A stretch of DNA of 64,000 nt from Actinoplanes sp. N902-109 (GTDB lineage: Bacteria; Actinomycetota; Actinomycetes; Mycobacteriales; Micromonosporaceae). The translations under genes were made by a program, and so were the position numbers. The number at the start of each line of letters is the position of its first letter. The first letter of the stretch is position 1. Of this stretch, positions 35,194-43,271 are shown in pieces. Below the pieces are notes generated by a model that saw nothing but the letters and a program-made list of their open reading frames with translations, was not told the origin of the DNA and ran no database searches. The stretch is from NCBI RefSeq assembly GCF_000389965.1, contig NC_021191.1:1117501-1181500 (forward strand). The letters run 5' to 3'.

Positions 35194-36559
35194 GGGCGTC
35201 CCCCTCGATGTCGTTGCGCCACAACAGCGCGTAGGCCAGGAACATGAACGCCAGCGGGGTGGGGGTCGCGTTGTACCAGAGCATCGCGGAGTACGAGCTC
35301 ACGATGGCGGCACTGGCGGCGATCCCGATCGGGGTGCGGTCGCGGCGGAACCGCCACAGCCCGTAGCCGAAAAATCCCAGATACGCGATCGTGCCGACGG
35401 CGCCGTGGGCGTACATCAGCTGCCACAGCTGGCCGTTGCCGCCCACGGTGAAGTTGCCGCAGCGCTGGCACTCGGAGCTCTCCCCGACGGTGATCGAGTT
35501 GCGCCCGCCGATCGTGTTGCGGGTCGAGCCGTAGCCGATGACCGGGGACTCGGCGAAGCCGTCCAGCGCCCGGTCGACCAGGAAGGAGCGCACCCCGTTG
35601 GACTTGCCGTTGTCGAGCCGCGCCGTCACCACGTCGCCGAGCGGGGTGGCGAGCAGCGCGACGAGCAGCGCGGCGGCGGCCAGCGCGACCGCACCCAGGA
35701 TCCACAACCGGCCCATCAGCACGTAACGCGCGGCGACGTAGACGACCACGACGCCGATCCCGATCCACAGGCCGCGGTTGAGCGACACCACGGCGGGCAC
35801 GATCGCCACCGCCAGGCAGAGCAGCGCGAGCAGCTTCGGGCCGGTCCGCCGGGTCGCCCAGGCCGCCACCACGACCCAGCCCATCAGCAGGCAGAAGTTG
35901 TTGCCCCAGGTGTTGGTGTAGCCCCACGGCGCGGCCGGGCGCGGCTTCTCACCGCCGACCAGGTCCATGATCTGCGCGGCGTACGGGTGCACCAGCGACT
36001 GGACGAAGCCCTTGCTGCGCAGCCCGCCCGGCAGCAGCCACTCGACCGGCGACGTGAACTCGAACCGGCCCGCGACCATGCCCAGCAGGCCGCCCGCCAC
36101 GGTCAGCACGAACAGCCAGCTGAGCAGTGTGACCAGGCGCCGCCGGGGCAGTTCGGCCTCGGTCAGGTTGCCGGTGTAGACCAGCATGATCGTCAGCGCG
36201 GCGTACATGGCAAGGCGGTAGAGCACCGCGACCATCCGGGCACCGGCGTGCTCGGCCACCGTGCCGGCCGGGTCGGCGCCCAGGGCGGCGATGCTGACCA
36301 CGACGGCGAGCAGGAACAATCCCCACCACAGCGCGCCGGGCGGCAGCCGCAGCACCCGGCCCGCAGCCCGCCGGCGCAGCAGCAGCACCAGCATCGGCAC
36401 GGCCATGATCGGGAAGATCAACACCCCCAGGCCGAGCGCCCACCACAGCGGATAGAACGCCAGCACGCCCGCCACCGGCCAGGCCGGCAGGCCGGTCGGC
36501 CGGGGCGGGACCGAGCTGTGCGCCGCGCGCTGGGTGCCGCGCGGGACGACCAGCGTCAC
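35183..36559 (-). CDS. Wzy/O-antigen-ligase-like polysaccharide polymerase
   Basis: The 458-residue membrane protein has about eleven helices. A large extracytoplasmic loop lies after residue ~310, with LVDRALDGFAESPVIGYGSTRNTIGGRNSITVGESSECQRC and then HGAVGTIAYLGFFGYGLW; this is the Wzy_C / O-antigen ligase signature (an H and G-rich loop between late helices). It probably joins exported repeat units at the outer face. SLNRGLWIGIGVVVVY has the conserved Arg of the family. The GTG start overlaps the stop of the Wzz-like gene by four bases, and the stop lies inside the start of the next gene. Confidence 0.86.
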   Translation of the reverse strand: MTLVVPRGTQRAAHSSVPPRPTGLPAWPVAGVLAFYPLWWALGLGVLIFPIMAVPMLVLLLRRRAAGRVLRLPPGALWWGLFLLAVVVSIAALGADPAGTVAEHAGARMVAVLYRLAMYAALTIMLVYTGNLTEAELPRRRLVTLLSWLFVLTVAGGLLGMVAGRFEFTSPVEWLLPGGLRSKGFVQSLVHPYAAQIMDLVGGEKPRPAAPWGYTNTWGNNFCLLMGWVVVAAWATRRTGPKLLALLCLAVAIVPAVVSLNRGLWIGIGVVVVYVAARYVLMGRLWILGAVALAAAALLVALLATPLGDVVTARLDNGKSNGVRSFLVDRALDGFAESPVIGYGSTRNTIGGRNSITVGESSECQRCGNFTVGGNGQLWQLMYAHGAVGTIAYLGFFGYGLWRFRRDRTPIGIAASAAIVSSYSAMLWYNATPTPLAFMFLAYALLWRNDIEGDAHAR

Positions 36560-38277
36560 TTGTCGTCGTCCTGGCCGGTCTTCCCGGATGCCGCCGCGAT
36601 GTCGATGACCGCGGTGACCTCCTCGGGACCGTCACCCTGCCGTGGCGCCCGGGCCGGTACGACCGTGCGCATCGGCTGCGTGCGGTCGCTGTCGCCGGTC
36701 GGCGCCTCCTCCACCGGCTTCGGCGTGCCCAGGGAGACGACCGGCAGATTCTCCTCGGCCACCGAGCGCTTGACGCTGCTCAGCTGGGGCAGCACCACCG
36801 CGCCCAGCAGCGGCGTGCCGACCCGGCTCAGCTGCTCGGCCGCGTCGATCAGGGCGGGCCGCCTGGCCCGGCGCAGCTCCACCGCGAGAATGGCCGCGTC
36901 GGCCAGGCTGGCCAGGCTCTGCGCGTCGGCGCTGCTGCTGGTGGACGGGGCCTCGATGACCACGTACCCGGCCTGCCGGCGCAGCGCGTCGAGAGCATCG
37001 CGCAGCCGTTGCGACTGCATCAGCCCGGCCGCGGTGGCGGCGCCGCCGGTGGTGATGACCCGCAGCGACGGGATGCGCGGGGTGCGCTGCACCACGTCGT
37101 TCAGCGCGACCCGGCCGGCGAGCAGGTCGGACAGGCCCGGCATGGCCGAGACACCCAGCATCCGCGCGAGCGGGGTGGCATCCATGACGCTGTCCGGCAG
37201 ATGCGCACCGACCAGGACCACGTCGCTTCCGGTACGGGCCAGGGCCGCCGCCAGGTTCGCGGCCACCAGCGTCGTCGCCGAACCGCGGCTGGCCCCGGTC
37301 ACCACGATGATCTGGTCACCGGCGCTGAAATTCGCCAGGATCTCGTTGCGCAGCCGGTTGAAGACCCGCCCGCCCGGACCGTACGGCTGCAGCACGTCGT
37401 CGAAGTGCGGCGTGGTCCGCTCGTCCAGCGCGGCCAGCACCGGGATGCGGCCACGGTCGCGCACGTCGGCCGGGGTGCGCAGGCGGCCGTCGAAACGCTC
37501 CCGCAGGAACGCCAGCACCAGCCCGGCGAGCAGCCCGATCATGGCACCGGCGGCGATGTTGAGCGGCGCGTTCGGGCTGACCGGGTCCTCGGGCTCGCGG
37601 GCGTCGCTGATGATCTGGCCAGGGCTCACCGTCGCGGTGGTCAGCGTGTTCAGTTTCTGGGTCAGGTCGTTGAGCTGGTTCTGCGAGTTGCTCCGCAGGC
37701 TTTCCAGGTTGGAGCGCTCCGAGCTGCCCGGGGACGCCTTCGCGAGCCGGCTGTTGATCAGGGTCAGACTGGTGGTGAGCTGCTTGACCTTGGTGCTCAG
37801 CGTCTTGATCCGCTGGTCCAGGTCGGCCCGGGCGGTCTCCTCGCGGTTGCGCAGATAGGCCTCGGCGAAGGCGTGCGACCCGGTCTGGGCGTCCTTCGCG
37901 TTGTCGGCTGCGTAGCCGATCTGCAGCACGGTGGTGTTCGGCGGCACCTCGACCGTGACGTCGTGCGCCAGCTCCAGCGGCGAGACCGGGGAGCGCAGCA
38001 GGGTGGCGGCCTTGGCCGCGACCGCGCCCGAGACGACCAGCTGGGCCTCGGTGTCCAGGTTGATGGTGCTCTTGGTGCGGCCACCCGAGGCGTTGGTGTC
38101 CTGGTCCACCGGGGCCACGAGAACCGAGGCGGTGGACTCGTACACCTTGGGCGTGGCCTGGGTGACCGTGGCCCCGACGGCCAGCCCCGCCGCGGTCGCC
38201 GCCAGCACCACCCACCAGTGGCGGCGGAACACGCCCAGGTAGTGCGGGAGATCGGCGGACGGGCGAGTCGCTTCCAT
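36556..38277 (-). CDS. Wzz-like polysaccharide co-polymerase with a degenerate BY-kinase domain
   Basis: The 573-residue protein has the chain-length-determinant layout: a first helix (HWWVVLAATAAGLAVGATVTQ), an extracytoplasmic coiled-coil segment (VEVPPNTTVLQIGY; DLDQRIKTLSTKVKQLTTSLTL), a proline-containing second helix (PNAPLNIAAGAMIGLLAGLVLAFL), then a cytoplasmic BY-kinase-like domain. The P-loop reads VTGASRGSATTLVAANLA where active kinases have GEGKS/T, so the Lys is missing, and the Walker A' segment (VVLVGAHLPD) lacks the usual Asp. No C-terminal Tyr cluster is present. It therefore probably acts as a scaffold rather than a tyrosine kinase. The start ATG was chosen because the upstream extension has no family features. 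Confidence 0.86.
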   Translation of the reverse strand: MEATRPSADLPHYLGVFRRHWWVVLAATAAGLAVGATVTQATPKVYESTASVLVAPVDQDTNASGGRTKSTINLDTEAQLVVSGAVAAKAATLLRSPVSPLELAHDVTVEVPPNTTVLQIGYAADNAKDAQTGSHAFAEAYLRNREETARADLDQRIKTLSTKVKQLTTSLTLINSRLAKASPGSSERSNLESLRSNSQNQLNDLTQKLNTLTTATVSPGQIISDAREPEDPVSPNAPLNIAAGAMIGLLAGLVLAFLRERFDGRLRTPADVRDRGRIPVLAALDERTTPHFDDVLQPYGPGGRVFNRLRNEILANFSAGDQIIVVTGASRGSATTLVAANLAAALARTGSDVVLVGAHLPDSVMDATPLARMLGVSAMPGLSDLLAGRVALNDVVQRTPRIPSLRVITTGGAATAAGLMQSQRLRDALDALRRQAGYVVIEAPSTSSSADAQSLASLADAAILAVELRRARRPALIDAAEQLSRVGTPLLGAVVLPQLSSVKRSVAEENLPVVSLGTPKPVEEAPTGDSDRTQPMRTVVPARAPRQGDGPEEVTAVIDIAAASGKTGQDDDK

Positions 38278-38391
38278 CGGTACGGCGGCCCTTTCGGAGG
38301 GTGAAGGAGGAGGTGTCGGCAATTTCGGGCGTTTGGCCCCTGAGGGGTAAACGGCCCGTGCGCCGATGCGTAACTCCTTCGCCGCCACCGG

Positions 38392-39915
38392 TTAGCTCAA
38401 GGCGGGCTCCACCCAGCCGCTCTCGACCAGATAGGCCAGCACCCGATCGATGGCCTCGGGCACCGTCATGTCCGTCGTGTCCACCGTGAGCTCGGCATCC
38501 ACCGGCACCTCGTACGGGTCGTCGATGCCCGTCATGCCGCGCAGCTGACCGGCCCGGGCGCGGGCGTAGAGGCCCTTGCGGTCCCGCTGCTCACACACTT
38601 CCAGGGGGGTGGCGACGTGCACGAGGACGAATCCGGCGCCGGCGTCGGTGGCCATCGCGCGCACCGCCGCCCGGGCGTCGGCATAGGGTGCGATCGGGCA
38701 CGCGATCGCCATGCCCCGGTGCCGGCCCACCTCGGCGGCCACCCAGCCGATCCGGCGGACGTTACGGTCGCGGTCGGCGCGGCTGAAACCAAGACCGGCC
38801 GACAGCTCGCGCCGTACGACATCGCCGTCGAGGAACGTGATGGTCCGCTCGCCGCTCTCGCGCAGGGAATCGGCCAGGCCGCGGGCGATGGTCGACTTGC
38901 CCGAGCCGGAGAAACCGGTGAAGAACACCACCAGCCCGCGGTGCCGGCGCGGCGGGCGCACCCGGGCCAGCTCCTTGGCCACCGCCGGCGGCGTGTGCCA
39001 TTCCGGCAGCGGGAAGCCGCGGTCGAGCAGGTCGGCGATCTCGGCGGGCCGCATCGCCAGCCGCCGGTTGCGCGGTGGGATGTCGTCGCGCCACCGCCAC
39101 TGGCCGTCCCGGTTGTCGTACGCGAGCTCGCGCGGGACCAGGACGCGCAGACCGCCACCCGACAGCATGTCACCGGTGGACAGCACGTGCGTGACGCCGT
39201 AGGAGACGGCAACCCGGGCCCGCAGCAGCGCATCACGCATCTCGTCACCGCGCGTCATCAGTGGCACCGCCACGATGGTGGCCGGGGGCATCCGGTCGCG
39301 GGCGGCGAAGATCGCCCGCACCAGCGACTCCGGCGGCAGCCCGTCCGGACCGGGCCCGGTCACCGGGATGAAGATCAGCAGGTGGGCGGCGAGCGTGCGG
39401 GCCGCGTGCGCGATCTGCGCGAGCTGCGGGCGGTGCAGCGGCCGATCCGCGATCACCCCGAGCACCCGGCCCGGCGGGAGCAACGCCTTCACTTCCTCGG
39501 GGGTACGCCGCAGGCGCTGGAACGGACCGTGACCGCCATCGCCCAGGCGGCGCACCGGACCGCCGACCGCGTACATCCGCTCGCTGGTCGGCCAGGCGTC
39601 GGTTACCTCGAGCGCGGCGACCGGCGCCCCCTCGAGGTCGGTCAGCACCACCGTGCGCCGCTGCGGGTCGTCGAGGTCGAGACCGGCCGCGAGCTCGGCC
39701 GGCACCTCGCAGGTCACCGCCACCGGCCAGGGGGTGCCGTCGGCCAGGCGCCCGCGCCGGCGCAACGCCTGCAGATCCGCCCGGCCCAGGAAGCCGGTCA
39801 GGGGCGCGTAGGCCCCGGACAGCAGCAATTCGAGGTCGGCCAGTTCGTGAGCGCGCGGCGTGTACGACGGCGCGTCACGCAGCACGTCCTCGGGCAGCAC
39901 CGAACCGTCGTTCAC
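38392..39915 (-). CDS. cysC: APS kinase fused to a degenerate ATP-sulfurylase-like domain
   Basis: The 507-residue protein has an N-terminal part with the PUA-like and catalytic folds of ATP sulfurylase (LLLSGAYAPLTGFLGRADL; PWPVAVTCEVP), then from about residue 325 an adenylylsulfate kinase domain with an intact Walker A (FFTGFSGSGKSTIARGLA), FLDGDVVRREL, GFSRADRDRNVRRIG and GLYARARAG. It should make PAPS from APS and ATP. In the sulfurylase part the usual QTRNPLHRAH motif reads IADRPLHRPQ, and GRDHAGPG reads STGDMLSGG, so key ATP/sulfate residues are lost and that half may be inactive or altered. The start GTG at 39915 has GGGGGAG six bases before it. It heads the minus-strand glycan block with two sulfotransferases. 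Confidence 0.88.
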   Translation of the reverse strand: MNDGSVLPEDVLRDAPSYTPRAHELADLELLLSGAYAPLTGFLGRADLQALRRRGRLADGTPWPVAVTCEVPAELAAGLDLDDPQRRTVVLTDLEGAPVAALEVTDAWPTSERMYAVGGPVRRLGDGGHGPFQRLRRTPEEVKALLPPGRVLGVIADRPLHRPQLAQIAHAARTLAAHLLIFIPVTGPGPDGLPPESLVRAIFAARDRMPPATIVAVPLMTRGDEMRDALLRARVAVSYGVTHVLSTGDMLSGGGLRVLVPRELAYDNRDGQWRWRDDIPPRNRRLAMRPAEIADLLDRGFPLPEWHTPPAVAKELARVRPPRRHRGLVVFFTGFSGSGKSTIARGLADSLRESGERTITFLDGDVVRRELSAGLGFSRADRDRNVRRIGWVAAEVGRHRGMAIACPIAPYADARAAVRAMATDAGAGFVLVHVATPLEVCEQRDRKGLYARARAGQLRGMTGIDDPYEVPVDAELTVDTTDMTVPEAIDRVLAYLVESGWVEPALS

Positions 39916-40049
39916 CTGAGACTCCCCCTGCAGTGACTTGAGGGACAGTTTCTCAGCCGCGCTCCGCAACGTCGAGCGGACCCCTTGATCCACGATTAAC
40001 CCCGTCAGGTGCTGGACAAATAGGACTTTAAATAACAAACTCCCGAATT

Positions 40050-41360
40050 GTGACTCGTCCTGTTCGTCGTGCCCGGGTGCTGCACCTCGCCGCCATCACA
40101 GCCGTCTTCGCGGTCTCGGCCACCGCCACGCTGTCGTGGGCCTACACCGGCGGCGTCGGTCAGCTCGGCCTCACCGCGGCGGAGCCCGCCCTCGGGCCCG
40201 GCCCGGCCACCCGGAACTCCGCCGAGCCGGCCGGTCCCGACTACACCTTCATCCCGGCGCCCACGGTGGCGCCCGCTGCGCCGCTGCTGCCCACCTCACC
40301 CGGCCATGCGACAGGCGCGCCCGCCACCTCGGTGGTGCCCGTTCTGCCGGATGTCGCACCGAGCATCTCGGACCGCTCGCCGGCCGTGCCCGCCGTGCCC
40401 GGCCCGTGCCGCACCGGCTGGAAGCTCATCCCCACCTGTGGTGTCCTGTGGGGCGTGGCGCCGGGTGCCTTCACCCACGCCAGCGGCAAGCAGGCGCTCG
40501 CTGCGTTCGAGGCAAAGACCCAACGCCGCCAGGACATCTACCATGCCTACCACCGCGGCAACGGTCAGCTCTTCCCGACCGAGGACGAGATCGCCATCGC
40601 CCGGCAGCCGGGCCACGAACGCATCCTGTTCCTCAACTGGAAGCCCAAGGGCGCGTCCTGGGCAGCCATCGCCAAGGGGGACAAGGGCACCGACAAGTTC
40701 CTCGACAAGCTCGCCGCCCACATCACCAAGGACTTCCCCGAGCAGTTCTTCTTCACGGTCCACCACGAGGCGGAGGACAACGTCAAGGAGAAGAAGGGCT
40801 CCGGCTACACCGCCAAGGACTACGCGGCCATGTACCGCTACGTCGTCAAACGGCTGCGCGCCCACGGCGTCGACAACATCGTCACCGTCCTGGTCCACAT
40901 GGCGTACGTGCCGCACACCAGCCAGAAATGGTTCGGCGACATGTACCCCGGTGACGACGTGGTCGACTGGATCGGCTTCGACTCGTACGCCTACAGCGAC
41001 CCCGGCTACGGCCACGGCGACTTCGCCGAACTGCTGAACCGCCAGTCCTCGGCCCGCCCCACCTGGCCCGGCTTCTACAACTGGGCCGTACGGGTGCACC
41101 CGGGCAAACCGCTCATGGTCGCCGAGTGGGGAGTCTGGTCGTCCAGGAAGAACCCGGGGCACAAGGCGGAGTTCTACACCGAGGTGGGGCGGCAGATCGG
41201 CCGCTTCCCGAAGATCCGCGCACTGGTCCACTTCGACACGCCGCACAACCAGGACGGCCGCTCCTCGTCGGTGGACGCGACCGCGGCGTCGCTGAATGCC
41301 TACCGCAAGCTCGGCAAACTGCCGATCTTCCAGGTTCAGGTACGGCCCCTGCTGCCCTGA
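40050..41360 (+). CDS. Secreted or membrane-anchored GH26-like glycoside hydrolase
   Basis: The 436-residue protein has an uncleaved or type I signal (LHLAAITAVFAVSATATLSWAY), a Pro/Ala-rich linker to about residue 118, and a TIM-barrel domain. The likely acid/base Glu is in FFTVHHEAEDN (E240) and the nucleophile in LMVAEWGVWSS (E359); VVDWIGFDSYAY is also typical for GH26. Two Cys (120, 130) flank the domain start. It is the mirror image of the GH26-like lipoprotein at 29.6-30.7 kb, so the glycan operon is bracketed by two of these enzymes. It is divergent from the APS-kinase gene across a 134-bp gap with an AT-rich centre. No ribosome binding site is seen at the GTG. Confidence 0.85.
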   Translation: MTRPVRRARVLHLAAITAVFAVSATATLSWAYTGGVGQLGLTAAEPALGPGPATRNSAEPAGPDYTFIPAPTVAPAAPLLPTSPGHATGAPATSVVPVLPDVAPSISDRSPAVPAVPGPCRTGWKLIPTCGVLWGVAPGAFTHASGKQALAAFEAKTQRRQDIYHAYHRGNGQLFPTEDEIAIARQPGHERILFLNWKPKGASWAAIAKGDKGTDKFLDKLAAHITKDFPEQFFFTVHHEAEDNVKEKKGSGYTAKDYAAMYRYVVKRLRAHGVDNIVTVLVHMAYVPHTSQKWFGDMYPGDDVVDWIGFDSYAYSDPGYGHGDFAELLNRQSSARPTWPGFYNWAVRVHPGKPLMVAEWGVWSSRKNPGHKAEFYTEVGRQIGRFPKIRALVHFDTPHNQDGRSSSVDATAASLNAYRKLGKLPIFQVQVRPLLP

Positions 41361-41366
41361 CCGGAA

Positions 41367-42347
41367 TCAGCGGCGGCGGGCCGTCGGGGTCTCGCCGAAG
41401 GGTTTCTTGTACGCCTTGCCGAGGTGGCTCTCGTCGGTGAGCGATGCCGCCGCACCGTCACCATTCCCGGCCTGCACGGCTTCCCGGAACGCGATCGGGG
41501 TGGTGCCGGTGCGCTGATGGAAGTACTTGCTGAAGTTGGTCGCGCTGGTGAAGCCGAGCCGGGCGGCGATCTGTGCGGCGGTGTCGTCGCTGTGGGCGAG
41601 TAGCCGCCGGGCTTGCAGCACCACCCGGCGGTCGATGAACTCCTTGGCGTTGACGCCGGCGGCGGCCTGGGTGGCGCGGGAAAGGGTGCGGGTGGAGTAG
41701 CCGAGGGCGCGGGCGTAGTCCTCCAGGCGGCGAGTGCGGGCGAAGTCGCGTTCGACGGCGTCGCGCAACCGCAGGAAAGTGTCGTTCGGTTCGGGAGCCG
41801 GGCTGCCGGATGGCGTGCCGAGGTGGGCCAGGCGCAGGACGAGGACGGCCAGCAGGTGCCGGAGCACCGTCTGATGGACCTCGAGCGGTAATTCTCCCGG
41901 GCTGGTGAAGGCGCGGGCGAGGTGCTCGATTGCGTCGGTGAGCCGGTGCGCGGCGTCGCCGGTCGGTTCGTACCGGATCGGCGCGTACGGGTCGTCGAGG
42001 CGGGCCGCGCCGCTGTCCGGGGGAAGGAAGTCCGGCTGGAACAGCACCAAGGTGCCGTCGACGTCGTCGAGCGGACCCCACTGCTGGACCTGGCCGGGAC
42101 GCACCCACAGCCACCTGCCCGGGGTGAGGGCATGACCGGTGAAGTCGACGGTGTGCCACAGCGTGCCGCGGGTGACGGTGAGCAGGTGATGGAACGTCGG
42201 GCGTTGTGGTGTGCCCGGCGCGGGGCGACCGGCGCGAGCGCGTAACTGGGCCAGCGTCATGACCTCCATGCCGGCCGGTAGGCCCACCGGCGCGGAGAAA
42301 CCGACCTCGGAAATTGCTTCACCGGGAGCGTGTCGGTTTTTGACCAT
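41367..42347 (-). CDS. AraC-family transcriptional regulator
   Basis: The 326-residue protein has an N-terminal cupin-like sensor half (TFHHLLTVTRGTLWHTVDFTGHALTPGRWLWVRPGQVQQWGP) and a C-terminal double helix-turn-helix of the AraC/XylS type (RRLEDYARALGYSTRTLSRATQAAAGVNAKEFIDRRVVLQARRLLAHSDDTAAQIAARLGFTSATNFSKYFHQRTGTTPIAFRE). A tail of ~35 residues follows. It is transcribed away from the SnoaL-like gene, with a 101-bp shared region, the classic setting for control of the neighbour. An in-frame GTG lies one codon upstream. The inducer is unknown. Confidence 0.93.
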   Translation of the reverse strand: MVKNRHAPGEAISEVGFSAPVGLPAGMEVMTLAQLRARAGRPAPGTPQRPTFHHLLTVTRGTLWHTVDFTGHALTPGRWLWVRPGQVQQWGPLDDVDGTLVLFQPDFLPPDSGAARLDDPYAPIRYEPTGDAAHRLTDAIEHLARAFTSPGELPLEVHQTVLRHLLAVLVLRLAHLGTPSGSPAPEPNDTFLRLRDAVERDFARTRRLEDYARALGYSTRTLSRATQAAAGVNAKEFIDRRVVLQARRLLAHSDDTAAQIAARLGFTSATNFSKYFHQRTGTTPIAFREAVQAGNGDGAAASLTDESHLGKAYKKPFGETPTARRR

Positions 42348-42448
42348 CACGAGTCACCAGCGTACCCGGTCAGGCCCTCTTTCGGTCCTTACGGTGGACA
42401 CAACAGCACAGCTCCTCCCGTAACTCCGAAAGAAAGTGGCATACCGAC

Positions 42449-43207
42449 ATGACTGCCAAGGACATCGTTCTGACCGCCGCCGCACAGCTGTTCGGGGACA
42501 AGGACCCGTCAGCCGTCGACCGCTGGGTGGCGCCCACCTACGTGCAGCACAGCAGCCTGGCTGCCGACGGCGCCGAAGGCCTGCGGCAGCTCGTCCAGAA
42601 CCTGCCCGCCGGGTTCCGCTACGACCTGCACCGCGTCCTCGCCGACGGTGACCTGGTGGCCCTGCACGGCACCTATCACGGCTTCGGACCCGACCCGCTG
42701 GTCGCCTTCGACATCTTCCGGGTCGCCGACGGCAAGCTCGCCGAGCACTGGGACGCGCTGAGCCCGCAGGTCGACACGACGGTGTCCGGCCGCTCGCAGA
42801 CCGACGGGCCCACCGAGGTCACCGACCTCGACGCGACCGGCGCCAACCGCGCCCTGGTCGTCGGGTTCGTCGAGACCGTGCTCAAGGGCGGCAAGACCGA
42901 CACGATCACCGACTACCTCAGCTCCGAGAAGTACTGGCAGCACAACGTCGGTATCGGTGACAACCTGGACGGACTCGGCGCCGCCCTCAGCGCGCTCGCC
43001 GAGCAGGGTGTCAGCATGGTCTACGACACCGTGCACAACGTCGTCGCCGAGGGCAACTTCGTGCTGACCGTCTCGGAAGGTCGCTTCGGGGACACCCCGA
43101 CCGCGTTCTACGACCTGTTCCGGGTGGAGAACGGCAAGATCGTGGAGCACTGGGACATCACCCCCGAGATCAAGGGCGACCTGCCGCACAGCAACGGCCT
43201 GTTCTGA
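42449..43207 (+). CDS. Tandem SnoaL-like (NTF2-fold) protein
   Basis: The 252-residue protein is two NTF2/SnoaL-like domains in one chain. Domain 1 (1-115) has VDRWVAPTYVQHSSLAADGAEGLRQLV and FDIFRVADGKLAEHWDALSP; domain 2 (about 128-250) has ITDYLSSEKYWQHNVGIGDNLDGLGAAL and YDLFRVENGKIVEHWDITPE. The two halves align well, so an internal duplication is clear. Such folds act as small-molecule cyclases, isomerases or binding proteins; the substrate is not evident. It is divergent from the AraC gene and followed by a strong hairpin, so it is probably a single-gene unit under AraC control. Confidence 0.88.
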   Translation: MTAKDIVLTAAAQLFGDKDPSAVDRWVAPTYVQHSSLAADGAEGLRQLVQNLPAGFRYDLHRVLADGDLVALHGTYHGFGPDPLVAFDIFRVADGKLAEHWDALSPQVDTTVSGRSQTDGPTEVTDLDATGANRALVVGFVETVLKGGKTDTITDYLSSEKYWQHNVGIGDNLDGLGAALSALAEQGVSMVYDTVHNVVAEGNFVLTVSEGRFGDTPTAFYDLFRVENGKIVEHWDITPEIKGDLPHSNGLF

Positions 43208-43217
43208 CCGCATCCCC

Positions 43218-43247
43218 GCCGGAACCCGCACCCGTGCGGGTTCCGGC
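43218..43247 (+). terminator. Terminator between SnoaL-like gene and macrodomain operon
   Basis: A perfect 13-bp stem (GCCGGAACCCGCA, 43218-43230; partner 43235-43247) has a 4-base loop and lies 10 bases after the stop. It is 24 bases before the macrodomain ATG, so it may also limit read-through into the macrodomain-sirtuin pair. Confidence 0.8.
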
Positions 43248-43271
43248 GCCCATCCTCCGCGGAGCGCGCCC

